Shown: positions 10,101-23,745 of the stretch, piece by piece
Layout of the letters: every line of letters begins with the position of its first letter
Position numbering within the stretch: position 1 is the first letter of the stretch
Assembly: GCF_028372415.1 (NCBI RefSeq)
Contig: NC_092875.1
Coordinates: 54,663,228-54,727,227 of the forward strand
From: Notamacropus eugenii
Lineage: Eukaryota > Chordata > Mammalia > Diprotodontia > Macropodidae
Direction: 5' to 3'
DNA: 64,000 nucleotides
Program-made: the position numbers and the translations under genes
Notes under the pieces: model-generated
Databases searched by the model: none
What the model was told of the DNA's origin: nothing
What the model saw: only the letters and a program-made list of their open reading frames with translations

Positions 10101-13100
10101 TTTTGTAGATGAGGAAACTGAGACCTAGTGAAGGGAATGACTCATCCTCACACAGAGTCATTGACTGATCTGGATTTGGAAACCAAAGGAAGCCCTAGCC
10201 TGTTGATATTGATTTTCTTAGGCTTGGTGGTTGGAAATTGGAAGGGTTTGGGATTTCCTTATCACTTATCCTCCTCCCCAATCTCTCTCTTTTCTCCCTG
10301 CCCCCCTTCCTCAGTCTCTCTCTTCCTCTCTTTGCCTCTCCCTCCCTCAGGGCCAACTGGGTCCCATGCTAACCAAATGATATCCAGCTGTGGTGCTGTA
10401 GGAAGAATTCTGGGTTAGGAGTAGGGAGACCTGGGCTATACCACTGAGTTGATGCATGACCTCATTTTCATCTGTGGACCTCATCTTGCCTATCTGTAAA
10501 ATAAGAGTGTTAGATTAGATAATCTCTAAAGTCCCACCCTGCCCCCCAGCTCTGATATACTGATATTCCGTTCTAATGAGCCTCCCAGCTCTGATGTCCT
10601 GTGTCCTAAAGGCCCTCTCAGCTCTGACCCTGGATCACTGAAATCCGTTTGTCGGTTTGGTCTGGTTCATTATTCCTGGGGTTGTCATTAGCTTTAGCTC
10701 TCATTTCTCTAATCATTTCTGCTTTACAAAATCTCTTATCTGAAAACTTCTTCCAGTGGGATCTGAGGTCAGAGTGGGTCAGAGCTGGGTACAGGATCTT
10801 AACATTAGATTGTCAAGTTGGAGTGAAAGAACTCAGCCTAGAAAATCGGGAGTCTTGTTGTAGTTCCAGTTTGATTCAGTTCAGCAAAAGTTAAGTGCAC
10901 TGTGTACAAAAGTCAATCAGAGCCTTTTCAAAGGTTTTTCCTTTTCCTTCTGTGGGGGGCAGGGAGCAGTGGTGATAGGTGCAGAAATAAGGACCATGGC
11001 AAAGGAGGGAATGATAGGGTAGAAGGAGAGACAGTCCAGGTATTCTGAGAGACCCCTTTTAGCTGGAGGATAAGAGAAGGCATCACAGGGGAGAGAGCCA
11101 CTAAGCTGAGGCTCAAAGATTTTGAAAGGTAAAGATGAGGTAGAAGGGTATTCCAGGCACAGGGAGATGGCATGACTTCCCAGAAGGAAGGAAACAAGCT
11201 TTTATTAGGTGCTTACTATGTGCCAGGCACTACTCCAAGCACTTTATTTGATCCTTATAACAGCAAAGTAGTTATTAGTATTATCCCCATTTTATAGTTG
11301 AGGAAACTGAGGCGGGGGAAGTTAAGTGACTTGTCCAGGGTCACGCAGCCAATGTCTGAGGTCAGATTTGTCCTTGGGTCTTCCTGTCTCTGTCCATTGT
11401 GGCTCCCAGCTGCCAGGAGGTAAGATATCAGGTCAGGCTCAAAGAAAGTCTAGTCGGGCAGTTTGGCCTCAGTCGATTGTGTGAAGGAGAGTCATTTTGT
11501 TGAAGTCAGAGTTGAGAGAGCTGGTTCAGGTGTGAAAGACTCCACTTAGACTTTCTCTTTAGCCAGTGGGAACTTTATTGATGCAAAAGCAGCGGGCCTG
11601 AGATTTAGCGTGGAGCTAAACAAAGGCACTGATATAGAAAGAGAGCCAGACTTATGTAAACAGAAAGTTATACAGTCTGTAGGATGATTTTCGGGTTTTT
11701 TATGGGGGTTGGAGATTAAGGGACAGAATGAGGAAGATGGATGACACAAGATAAGGGAGGGAGGAAATTTTATGACCCAGAATGGGAGGAGACAAGAACT
11801 TTTATGGTCCAGGATAAGGGGGAAGTTTTATGATATTTCAAGATAAGGGGAAAGAAACCTTAAGATGCCATCAAGCTCAGGAGGAGCCTCACCAGGTACT
11901 GGAAAAGCAGCCCTTAATATGAACTCTTAAGGCACCTTTATATCCACATCAATTTGAAGTAAGGGGGAAAGATAAACTGAATTCAGATTGTAGAGGACCT
12001 TACCTGCCAGACTAAGGAGTTTGTCTTTTGTCTATCCGGGAATCAAGAGGGAGGGGATGAAGTGGACAGATCCACTCCCAGGAGATAAAGGAAGAACCAA
12101 GGGAATTGGCAGAGTCTGAGGCCATCAGGTCCAACCTTTTTGTTCTTCAAATGAGGAAACTGAGGCTCGGACAGGCTGAGTGACTTGCTCAGGTCAAAGC
12201 AAGGATCCAAGCCAGTGTCTCATGACTCCAAAGCCAGAGAGAATTCTTTCCATTGCACTGCAGTGCCTCCTTCCTTTTGGAGAAAGGCTGGAGGCCAGCA
12301 GAGATACCAATCCAGAAGGTCTATGGGGGAATGGTGAAGAAAGCCAGAATGAACCAGAGTGTGGTTTCTATGTGAATAGAGTGGGGGGAAAGATAGACTA
12401 TAAGTCTTGGTGACTCCTGCAGGGGTGAGGCCAAGAAAGAGGAGTAATTCCCAGTTCTCAGTGGAAATAGGAGAGTTGGACTGACAGGTAGATTTGGGAG
12501 AGGAGGAAGAATTCAGTTCAGGGCCTGTTGAGTTTGAGGTGTCTGGAGATGTCCAGAGTGGTTATGAGGGACTTTGGCTCCAGAATTCCAGGGGGAAAAA
12601 AGGGGGGAAATTGGTTGGCTTTGACCTGGTCAACTCTACCAGTCCCATTAGTTTAATTCCCTCGTTTCAGAACCAGGCCAGAGTCACGAACCAGGGTCCT
12701 GCTCCAGCCTTGCCCAGGGGTCAATTTCTCTTTCTGGGGGTTGGGGGTGGGGGAGGAGGCAGTCATTTCTCAGGTCCCTCCAGCTCTTAGTGTCTAATCT
12801 ATGCCCTGCTGCCTTTTCTTTCCCTCATAGGTACCATTTGTGTCCTGCTCTCTTTTCCTTTCATCTTTAACCCCTGCCTGGGCTGCACAGCCTCCACTGT
12901 GGAGTGGGCTGCCCTCATCTACTACACCCCATTCATTGTGATCTTCCAGTTTGGCTGGGCGGCCACCCAGATCTCCCACCTGTCCTTGATCCCTGAGTTA
13001 GTCACCAATGACCACGAGAAGGTAGAACTCACTGCCTTCAGGTAATTCTGGGCCTTGTCAGGGAACCAGGTGGCTTAGAGGCAGCACCAGGTGCTGCCCC

Positions 13101-16100
13101 ATCACTTCTGGAGCCTGTTTCTTCAGCTTTAAAATGAAAGTTCTGTTCCATGAAAGGTGCTCAGTCAACAGGCGTTTGTTAAATGCCTACCGTGCACCAG
13201 CACTGCTAAATGCAAAAATGTGGTTCCTGTTTTCAGGGATCTCCCAGTCTAATCTATCATGGATCCCTTTTGTAGTCAAACACATAAAATTCATGGAATT
13301 GCAAGGGAAACCAATTTTAATGAAATAAAGATATCAAAATTAAAAAAAAAAAGTTCACAGCCCCCAGGTTGGGAACCCTTGAATGACTGGGTGATCTCAA
13401 GATCCCTCCTTTCCTCTGATATTCTAGGAGAGTAAGCTTTTAGGATTGACTCCAGCCCATGGCCCACTCATTTCCTTTCCCCAAAGCTACCCAGTTGTAG
13501 GGTGTTACTCTGGAGTTCCATCTGAAGGCCTCGGTTGGTAGAGGGTTAGGTTTCCCCTCATCAACTGCCTAGTCTCCCTACTTAGAGCTGTTGTGGGTCT
13601 CAGGGAACATGAGGCTGGTGAGTTGGGCAACAGTCAGAATTACCTAACCCTGGGTAGGCTGCAGGGCCCCCAGATAAAGGAACGGCTGGGCCCTGGGGGA
13701 TGGTAGCTGCCCCTTTCTCAGTTTTTACCCTTAATTAGAGGAGGCTATTAAGACCTGGGCTGGGCCCTGGGGGAGCTGTTCCCTGTGGTTTAGGGGAAGG
13801 GAAAGGATGGCCAGATGGATGTATCAGTCTCACTTAGGCCTCAGGCTTTGGGTGTGGAAAAGAGGGAAATAAGAGGCCCTTGCCCAGCAGTGTACCTCCC
13901 ACCCCAGCCCTTGATGATACCTGCCTCTTTTCCTCTCTACCCATCATTCCAGGTATGCTTTCACCGTAGTAGCCAACATTGCTGTATATGGGGCTGCCTG
14001 GCTGCTTCTCCATTTCCAGGGGTCCCACTCTGAGACCTCTGATTCACGCACCAGTGACCAGCTAGGCCTACAGGATGTGCCCGTATTCAGGGTGAGCAGG
14101 GGTCCTACCGAGAGCTAGGGCTAAGGGGAAAGGTTGCGGAAGTGAGTGTGAGGAGGGAAAAGGGAGAAGAAGCAGAGGGCTGGGGGAGATTTGGAGGAAG
14201 ACTGGGAAGGGAAGCAGGGAATTATGGGGAGGGAGGATTAAGTTGTGAAACCAAGTCTAGGAATCAGAAAGGACACAGAGGGAAGGGATGCTGAGCTAAC
14301 TACAGGAGCAGCCTGGCCTGAGGAAGGGCGAAAAGCTGCTGGAAGGGGAGTCAGAGGGTCTGCCCAGGGGCTGATGATGGGTGCCCCCAGCTGAGGAAGG
14401 AGGAAATTCTTCCAGGGACTGACAGGTTTAGAAGGTCTACTGGGCTCTGGTGACCACATCTGGGTCCTCCACCAGCTAGGTAAGAACAGGACAGCGAGGT
14501 GAGGGCCAAAGGTCTGCAGAAGTGGGAGGCAGGCCGAAGGCATTAGTGTGTAAAGGACTGTGTCTTTGGGCTGGGCTTTGTTAGTTGAGGAACAGGAAGG
14601 GAGCAGGGCAGGGCAAGGAGAAAGGGCAGCTCTCTGAGGGGCTCTCTACCAGGCTGGGAGAGAAGAGCCTGGGAAAGCCCCCAAAGCAACATTAACCCAA
14701 CATTAATATTGGTCCCCCAGAACCTTTCCCTGATAGTTGTGTGCGTCGGTGCTGTTTTCTCCCTGCTTTTCCACCTGGGCACCAAAGAGCGTCCTCGGCA
14801 GAGGCGGCATGGGCTTGAAGAGCCCAGTGAGCACAGCCGCCTGCTCCCTCCCGCCACCCAGCCCATGCTTCTCTGGAAGCACTGGCTTCGGGAGCCCTCC
14901 TTTTACCAGGTATGAGCGGCAGGGGCCTTCCCACACACTACAAACAAAACCAGCAGGGAGGCCTCCCCTGCCACCTTCCCTCCTTTAGTTCAGTCCTGGA
15001 CATCAGGGACCTCTTGGAAACCTTCCCAGGGTCACCCCCCCCACACCCTGCCAGACCTCCCTTCCAAAGCCTCCTCTTCCTTCCTTTGTCTCCCCTCTGT
15101 GCTGTCGCCCACACACACATGTCCAAGGGCCTGGAGTGTCCATTCCTCTGACCCTTGTCCACTCCTCAGGTGGGCATGCTGTATATGAGCACACGGCTCA
15201 TTGTGAATCTGTCACAGACGTATATGGCTATGTATCTGACCTACTCCCTCAACCTGCCCAAGGTGAGGCCCAGAAGAGGCTGGGAATGGGAAGGAGTCTT
15301 AGAGGAAGGTAGAATGTCAGAACCAGGAAGGGGACCCCAGAACAGGGAAGGCTGTTCTGTAGCTGGAAAGAATCTCAGAGTTCCAGTGTCCTCGTTTTAC
15401 AGATGAGGAAACTGAGGCCTGGGAAGGGGGGAGGGAGTGAGAGAAGGAAGAAGGAAGAAATTCATTTTTCCGAGGGCACAACCTGACAAGACTTAGGGCT
15501 GCCTAGGAGGCTGGGGTATGGGGGTGGGTAGTGAGAGCTGGGCAGGGGGGGCAGTAATGAGCAGATGGGACTACAGGAGAACCCTGTAACCTGCCATACC
15601 CCATTAATCCCCCCAACAGAAGTTCATTGCGACCATCCCTCTTGTGATGTATGTCAGCGGCTTCTTCTCCTCTTTCTTCATGAAGCCAGTTAACAAGTGC
15701 ATCGGTCGAAATGTGAGTGAGATGATGGGGTCCAATGGAGAGATAGTGGTAGCAGAAGAGTCTTTAGCCTTATAGTGTTAGAGACGCACCCTCCCTTAAA
15801 TATGCTAGCCAGCCAGAGGCCCATAGAAGGTAAGGGGGTCATTCTGGGTTCATATGATGAGCAACTGTCAGAATTAGAAATGCCGGAGGTGCAAGAATCC
15901 CAGCCTGGTCTAATCCAGCCCATATCTGACCGAGAACTCCAGCCAAGAAGGATGTTCCTGAGCAGTGGTCAGCTAACCTCTCCTTGAGAATCTCCCAAGA
16001 AGGGGGAGTCTGCCACCTCCTGAAGCAGCCTGCTCCACTTTGGGCCAGCTCTCATCATCCTTTGGAAGTTTTTTCTGGCTTCTAGCCTCAGTTGGCCTTA

Positions 16101-17993
16101 TTGCCACTTACTACCTGCTGCTCCTAATTGTGCCCTCTGGAGCCAAGTAGAATAAGTATAATTTCCATCTGGCTGTGCCCATTGCCTTCCTCATCATGGA
16201 AGGAAAGTCTCCCTGCAAGAGTTTGTTACTATTTAAGGGAGCTCCAGAAAAGAGATGGCCACAGACGACAGCCCCTCCCCCCACGTGGTCCTGTGTGTGC
16301 GTATATGCAGATATGCACATGCATGTCTGTATGTGTGTATACATATAGAAACATCTTTCTTGGTTTATAAATAGATGTTTGATGATACACAAGCATGTGT
16401 TTCAGCATGTGTGCTCATTTGTCATGTTTCTTTTCCCTCTTCCCCACGCTTGTTTTCCACCAGCTGACATACTTCACAGGCCTCTTGGTCATCCTGGCCT
16501 TTGCCGCCTGGGTGGCGCTGGCTACCTCACTAGGTGTAGCTGTGTATGGAGCAGCGGTACTGCTGGGTATTGGTTCAGCCACCATCCTGGTTATGTCCCT
16601 GTCCATGACAGCCGACCTCATTGGCAGCCACACGGTAAGGATCGGGCTGGGTTGGGGAGAGCTTGCAGGACCCGCCTCTGCCTGTTTGCCTGGCAGCATC
16701 CACTCCAAGGGGACGTGCTGACCGACCTCTTCTCCCTTCCAGAACAGCGGGGCCTTTGTGTACGGGGCCATGAGCTTCACAGACAAAGTCGCCAACGGGC
16801 TGGCTGTGATGGCTATCCAGAGCCTCTACCCCTGCTCGTGAGTCTAAGGAGGCTGTCTTGCTGTCTAGGGAAGGGGATGTTTCTGGGCCTGGGGTGGTGT
16901 GCACCTAAGTGGAGAAGGGGTGCTATGGGAGAGGCTATGTGATGGTGATGGTCCCTCTGGGTTTGGGGCCCCCCAGTCTGGCTCAGCTCTTTGTCAGGGG
17001 CAGGCCAGTTGGTGGGCAGGGGAGACTCACAGGCTGGCATCTCTCTAGCTCAGATCTGTGCTGTGCAGCCTGCATGGGCTTCTACCATTGGGTGATGGTG
17101 GCCGTGACGGGAGGCGTGGGCGTGGCCGCTGCCCTCTGTCTCTGTAGCATCTTTCTCTGGCCCATCCAAGTTCGCTTCTGTGAGTTGCTCCAAGCCCCTC
17201 CCATTCCTTAGCCTATCTCTTCTCCCTGGATCCAGGGCAGGGTCATTTTGCCCCAGATAGGGTAAGGGGGTGGGGAATGGAGGTGGGAGGAGGCCTTTCC
17301 CTTCCGCTGAGTCACCTGTCTCCCTCCCCCCCCCCCCCCCCCCCATTCCCCCTTAGGAGGAGATTAGCCTTAAATCAAGCTAGCAGGGGGAGGGATGCCC
17401 AGGCTCCATAGGAGGATAAGCCTGTAAAATATAGGCAAATCTATGTAAATTTAAACCTGAAACCTGGTCCATAAGCCTCAAAATAGAGCTTTTCCCTGTA
17501 CCTTTTGCCTGTTCTCTGCCTCCCCCCACCCCACCCCGATTCTTTTCTCCAAGGGCCTGCTTGGAGGATGAGAATCCTGAGGTGGATTCCATTTGTGGGT
17601 GAAAGTGAGACTGTGTTGAACTATCCTTGTGGCCCATTTCCATCCCCCTCTACTAGGGTGCTTAGGAACTATATTGGGGGAGAGGGGAGAGAGGGGGTGA
17701 TTCCTTGGCAGAGGGATTTTCCCTCTACCCTGGCATTCCTGAGGGGTGGGGGTTTGTAGGCTGAGGACTGAGGGAGGGCTCACTCCCATTCCCTCCAGGA
17801 CCTTCCCTGGTGACCTTGTAGGGTGAGCTGAGGAGACCTCAGGGATTAGGGGTTCAGAGGGGGAGGGGCCCTGAGTTCTGAGCTAATCCCTCTGCACCCC
17901 TTCTTCTGTCTAGATGACACAACTGTGGCTGGACCATCTGAAGCTGCCACTACACCAAACTCAGGAACCTCCCAGGACATTACAGTCAACTGA
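4261..17993 (+). CDS. MFSD12: MFSD12, lysosomal/melanosomal cysteine importer (whole gene, ten coding exons)
   Basis: Coding exons: 4261-4525, 12831-13041, 13953-14091, 14721-14909, 15170-15262, 15620-15712, 16464-16634, 16743-16837, 17049-17179 and 17914-17993. Together they give 1467 bases (488 residues plus stop), all with GT-AG introns and matching phases. The protein follows human MFSD12 closely as I remember it (for example [38 protein letters not shown]). MFSD12 is a 12-helix major-facilitator protein of lysosomes and melanosomes. It is needed for cysteine import and affects pigmentation. The first loop keeps GYEAD...GPRK, an MFS motif-A-like segment. The start was chosen because it is the first in-frame ATG before the conserved RLSYAVG and has a strong context (GGGCCATGG). 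The N-terminus is about ten residues shorter than in human. The last exon gives a Ser/Thr-rich tail that does not resemble the human end. Confidence 0.97.
4759..4791 (+). repeat. 33-base exact duplicate of a segment at 6430
   Basis: The 33 bases from 'gaattagagcatagagtta' to 'actggccat' recur without a mismatch at 6430-6462. There they continue into a CR1/L3 LINE; here the flanks are unrelated. This copy is therefore a displaced fragment in MFSD12 intron 1. Confidence 0.85.
4889..4961 (+). repeat. (TG)n microsatellite, two blocks
   Basis: TG blocks at 4889-4910 and 4925-4961 are separated by 'gacagagactggcag'. Parts of that spacer ('gactggcag' before, 'gacagaga' after) also flank the blocks, suggesting duplication of a whole unit. 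Confidence 0.9.
5000..6400. other. MFSD12 intron 1 stretch without recognised repeats
   Basis: I see no gene, RNA gene or clear interspersed repeat here, apart from a short antisense MIR-like piece near 6260-6360 ('ccttgttcaaggtcacacag'). Open frames are short and unconvincing. Confidence 0.5.
6430..6720 (+). repeat. CR1/L3 LINE 3' end
   Basis: It reads 'atatttagcctggatgaaag', then 'ggcttaatgtaaggaaaacc' and 'ttcctagcaattgg', the order seen at the 3' end of L3/CR1 LINEs. Its first 33 bases are the parent of the duplicate at 4759-4791. Confidence 0.75.
7066..7093 (+). repeat. (AC)n microsatellite
   Basis: There are fourteen uninterrupted AC units in MFSD12 intron 1. The following 1.5 kb (7094-8639) shows no gene. 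It has one MIR-like antisense piece near 8215-8290. Confidence 0.95.
8640..9125 (+). repeat. Pyrimidine tract, (CTCT/CCCT)n, in MFSD12 intron 1
   Basis: About 480 bases are almost purely C and T, mixing 'tctctctctc', 'ccctccctc' and 'ttcctctgtctc' units. In the MFSD12 pre-mRNA this is a very long C/U-rich stretch, a potential PTB-type binding platform. The open frames across it are low-complexity shadows. Confidence 0.9.
9600..10200 (-). repeat. Two antisense MIR-like fragments
   Basis: Both 9620-9720 and 10030-10160 read 'atcatagaat...' followed by 'gatgaggaaactgag'-type bases, the reverse of a MIR core and tail. The DNA between and around them shows nothing coding. Confidence 0.5.
10430..10640 (+). 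repeat. MIR tail followed by tandem 'cccagctctgac' units
   Basis: A MIR-like core ('tgcatgacctcattttcatctg') leads into about four copies of a 30-45 base unit ending in 'cagctctga(tc)'. The last unit resembles the normal MIR 3' end, so the tail seems to have expanded in tandem. Confidence 0.55.
11195..11405 (-). repeat. MIR-type SINE, antisense
   Basis: The sequence reads 'tttattaggtgcttactatg', then 'ttatagttgaggaaactgag' and 'gtccagggtcacgcagcc', the reverse complement of a MIR-class element. It ends at 'ctcccagctgcc'. Confidence 0.75.
11498..11951 (-). mobile_element. Solo LTR of an endogenous retrovirus, class I-like
   Basis: Read on the - strand the element starts TGATG and ends AACA. 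It has an AATAAAG poly(A) signal late in its length and is flanked by a 4-base duplication, ATTT (11494-11497 and 11952-11955). A 4-base target site fits class I (gamma-like) retroviruses. The middle holds three copies of a roughly 32-base unit of the form 'ttttatg...ccagaataagg'. No internal retroviral genes lie beside it. It interrupts an older repeat in MFSD12 intron 1. The family name is not known to me. Confidence 0.75.
11956..12280 (-). repeat. Older repeat remnant and antisense MIR
   Basis: Bases 11956-12080 ('tagaggaccttacctgccag', 'aaggagtttgtcttttgtct') belong to an ancient mammalian repeat also seen near 29500 and 53200. Bases 12115-12280 are an antisense MIR ('aaatgaggaaactgaggctc'). 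Confidence 0.55.
12831..13041 (+). CDS. MFSD12: MFSD12 coding exon 2
   Basis: It encodes [18 protein letters not shown] through the conserved cytosolic loop [18 protein letters not shown]. The acceptor is TTTCCCTCATAG and the donor GTAATT. The exon enters and leaves in split codons that close correctly with its neighbours. Confidence 0.97.
13254..13381 (+). repeat. Unnamed interspersed repeat, copy 1 of 3
   Basis: It opens 'atcatggatccctttt', contains 'gggaaaccaatttta' and 'gatatcaaaat', and closes 'aggttgggaaccctt'. The copies at 19403-19605 and 21571-21695 share parts of this. I recognise it as an old mammalian repeat but cannot name the family. Confidence 0.6.
13953..14091 (+). CDS. MFSD12: MFSD12 coding exon 3
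   Basis: It encodes [19 protein letters not shown] and a following loop ending QDVPVFR. The acceptor is CATTCCAG and the donor GTGAGC. It leaves in phase 0. Confidence 0.97.
14721..14909 (+). CDS. MFSD12: MFSD12 coding exon 4
   Basis: It encodes [19 protein letters not shown], the long central loop between helices 6 and 7, and [12 protein letters not shown]. It is 63 whole codons with both ends in phase 0. The central loop is the least conserved part against human. Confidence 0.97.
15170..15262 (+). CDS. MFSD12: MFSD12 coding exon 5
   Basis: Thirty-one codons encode [20 protein letters not shown] to LNLPK, nearly identical to human. Both ends are phase 0. Confidence 0.97.
15620..15712 (+). 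CDS. MFSD12: MFSD12 coding exon 6
   Basis: Thirty-one codons encode [20 protein letters not shown] to KCIGRN. The donor GTGAGT follows the Asn codon exactly. Both ends are phase 0. Confidence 0.97.
15880..16200 (-). repeat. CR1/L3 LINE 3' end, antisense
   Basis: The order 'tctgccacctcctgaagcag', 'ctgctcctaattgtgccctc' and 'ggagccaagtagaataag' is the reverse complement of the L3 3' end. It fills much of MFSD12 intron 6. A short GT/AT-rich stretch follows at 16290-16420. Confidence 0.75.
16464..16634 (+). CDS. MFSD12: MFSD12 coding exon 7
   Basis: Fifty-seven codons encode [20 protein letters not shown] through TADLIGSHT, spanning two membrane helices. Both ends are phase 0, and the donor is GTAAGG. 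Confidence 0.97.
16743..16837 (+). CDS. MFSD12: MFSD12 coding exon 8
   Basis: It encodes [20 protein letters not shown] to YPC plus two bases of a Ser codon. That codon closes with the first base of exon 9. Confidence 0.97.
17049..17179 (+). CDS. MFSD12: MFSD12 coding exon 9
   Basis: It encodes the [14 protein letters not shown] segment and the last membrane helix ([18 protein letters not shown]), ending QVRF plus one base. The donor is GTGAGT. Confidence 0.97.
17326..17344 (+). repeat. Run of 19 C
   Basis: An uninterrupted C19 lies in the last MFSD12 intron (17180-17913), about 150 bases after the donor. Such a run is likely to vary in length. The rest of this intron shows no repeat or gene. 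Confidence 0.9.
17914..17993 (+). CDS. MFSD12: MFSD12 coding exon 10 and stop
   Basis: It encodes a 26-residue cytosolic tail, starting [15 protein letters not shown] and ending DITVN, then TGA at 17991-17993. The acceptor is CTTCTGTCTAG. The tail differs from the human C-terminus as I remember it, so this exon is less certain than the others. The frame, the splice site and the nearby poly(A) signal support it. Confidence 0.88.
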
Positions 17994-18179
17994 ACACTCA
18001 GGTTATCTCAGGTGTTTGTACTCACTGACTTTCCTCCTCTCCCTTCCCTGGATACTGGGACTCAGGACTCAGATCCAAGAGTCTCCTGTAATGGACCATT
18101 CCCAGCTGGTCTGGGGAATCCTAGTTTGTCTCTCTGACCCATGGGCTGGTAGCTGTTTACAGAGAATGTTGGACTAATG

Positions 18180-18185
18180 AATAAA
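18180..18185 (+). terminator. MFSD12: Poly(A) signal of MFSD12
   Basis: An AATAAA lies 187 bases after the MFSD12 stop codon and gives a short 3' UTR of about 210 bases. A second AATAAA at 18822-18827 could give a longer form. Confidence 0.75.
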
Positions 18186-18205
18186 AAGTCCCACTGTGAG
18201 TTGGG

Positions 18206-20240
18206 AATTCTACACTTGGACCTAGTGTGTACACTTGGAGGGACTGGAGGCTGATGGAAATTCTAGCCTCCTGTATCGCAGTATCTTCTTCTCTCATCTC
18301 ATCCTTACCTCTCAGCTTCTGGGATTTGTTGGTTTCAGGATGGAGGGGACCCAGAAGGGAAGGGGAAACAAGGTCTCTTGTTAGGGCAGGTGACATTGTG
18401 AGTTCTAAGGAGATTTCCATCCGCCGCTAAAGACTTGGATATGTCAGAGGGAGAGGGAAGGAAAACCGCTTGGCTCCTCACCCTAATTCACTCTGACCTT
18501 AGAAAATAGCTTCTTTCTGGGCCTCCCTTTTTCTACCTGCACGATGGACATGATCCCTGCCAACGTCCCTTATGAGAACTTTTGGAAAGGATGTTTTTGC
18601 CTTTCAAGAGTAATCTTTGTGTTGCCTATGCAGGTACTATGTTTGCCATCGTATGATTACTACTTGGGATCTGGTTTTTAAACCCTCCTGAATGCCTCCA
18701 GTCTTGGGGAACCCACTACCTCCCTATAAGCTTTTCTCCCAACCCCTTCATGGTCTCCCCTTCCTCCCTCCTCCTAGCCCTGTCCCCCCTACCCCAATTC
18801 TTCCTGTGCTCTCCAGTATCAAATAAACCTAGTTTTATCCCTCTACTCCATGACACCCCTTAAGAATTTTAAAAAAAGTTTTCCTATCTCCCATCCTCCC
18901 TCCAGTGTGGGCTTTATGCCATATGGTATGGTTTTCTTCACTCTCCCCACCCCCACTACCTATCTCTGTCCAAAATCCAGTCCTGCTTGTTAGTTTTTCT
19001 CCTAGAACTGACCTCCAAACTGAGCATGGGACTCCTACCACAGCTGAGATCTGACCAGGGAAGAATACAGAAGTGATTCGAGCTCTCTCCCCTCCCTAGA
19101 CATTAGGACATAACACAAGATGGATTTGGGCTAGATCCACACGGAAATCTTTTAACCAGGAAACGTCTAGTCACATTTGCCCTGTCCTATACTTGAGCGA
19201 TTGATCATTTGAACCCAAACATCAGACTTCCCTTTTATCCCTAATTAATTTTGTTCTGTTAAGATTTAGCTCATTACTCTGGCCTGTGGGAAAATTACCC
19301 AGGACCATTACATGCATACAGACAGATATCCAGGTGTGTAGTTATGTATTTATATGTAGAGATCAAGCATATGTATTTATATAGAGAGATCAAGATTGTT
19401 TGGGTTTTTTTTTAAGCATTTTTGTATCATGGATCCCTTTGACAGTCTGGCAAAATCTATGGACCCTTTGTCTGAAAAACATTTGTTTCCTACATTTACA
19501 TGAGGGAAATGCTATATTTTAGTTAGGTAAGTTAAATTTAAGATGCACTTTTTCCCCACCCAAGTGGAGGTCTTGACATCTATCCCAGGTTAAGAACCCC
19601 TAACGTAGATGTATGCCCATGGCAAATGTGATTAGCTAAAGCACTTGGTTTCTTCATCCTGTGTGAATTCAGGTGTCCATGTAATGGCACGTATATATAT
19701 CAAGGCAGTCTGCAGCCTGGAGTTGGTGAAGAGAGTGCTTGACCAGCCTAAACTCGATCTACCTAGGCACAGATCTCAGCTGACACCAGCATGTGACCAG
19801 CCCCTCTCCCACCCCAGATGCCTGCTGATGTCCTTACTGTCCACTACAACCTCATTCCTACTTTTCCCTCCCTGCCTAGCCCTCATAGAACTTGTTCCTC
19901 AAGTTTCTCATCTGCATAATGGAGATAATACCTTCCTACCTACCCCACAGGGTTATAAGGATCAAACATGATATGGAATGCACTTTGCAAGACTCAGGGA
20001 ACTATAAAATGTCAGCAGTTATGAGTTAGGCATGTGCTTGACCATTTGGGACTATATAGCTAAAGGAGTCCAAATGAGGCTGTATGTGAGTCTATTCCTT
20101 AGGCTGCTCCACCTTTCCCCATAGTCCCATCTTACCAGTTGGTTGGACAGTGCCCCAGAAGGACCACTCCTAGAGAGAATGGGGGGAAGGGTGAGTGAAA
20201 AGGCTGGCACCAACTCCTTTCCAAGGCCCTAGGAGAAGTA
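18206..20240. other. Convergent gap between MFSD12 and TEKTIP1
   Basis: The two genes end tail to tail across this 2 kb. It holds the unnamed repeat at 19403-19605 and a MIR-like piece at 19890-20030 ('tcatctgcataatggagata'). No exon is recognised. Confidence 0.65.
19403..19605 (+). repeat. Unnamed interspersed repeat, copy 2 of 3
   Basis: It opens 'tatcatggatccctttgaca' and closes 'ccaggttaagaacccctaac', matching the ends of copy 1 at 13254-13381. Its middle has diverged. Confidence 0.6.
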
Positions 20241-20260
20241 GTCATCCACAGTGTTACACC

Positions 20261-20264
20261 TTTA

Positions 20265-20266
<2 letters not shown>
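20261..20266 (-). terminator. TEKTIP1: TEKTIP1 poly(A) signal overlapping its stop codon
   Basis: On the - strand the sequence CACTAATAAAGG holds both the TAA stop (20265-20267) and AATAAA (20261-20266), which share two bases. GT-rich sequence follows. The 3' UTR would be only about 20 bases long. Confidence 0.8.
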
Positions 20267-23685
<3,419 letters not shown>

Positions 23686-23745
23686 GTTCTTCTGTTGGAT
23701 TAGAACTGCTGCCAATGTCCTCTTTATGGGGAGGAGAGGTCTATT

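Noticed and set aside
18822-18827. A second AATAAA after MFSD12
   Set aside because: It could give a longer 3' UTR, but the nearer signal at 18180 is sufficient and nothing else supports the distal one.
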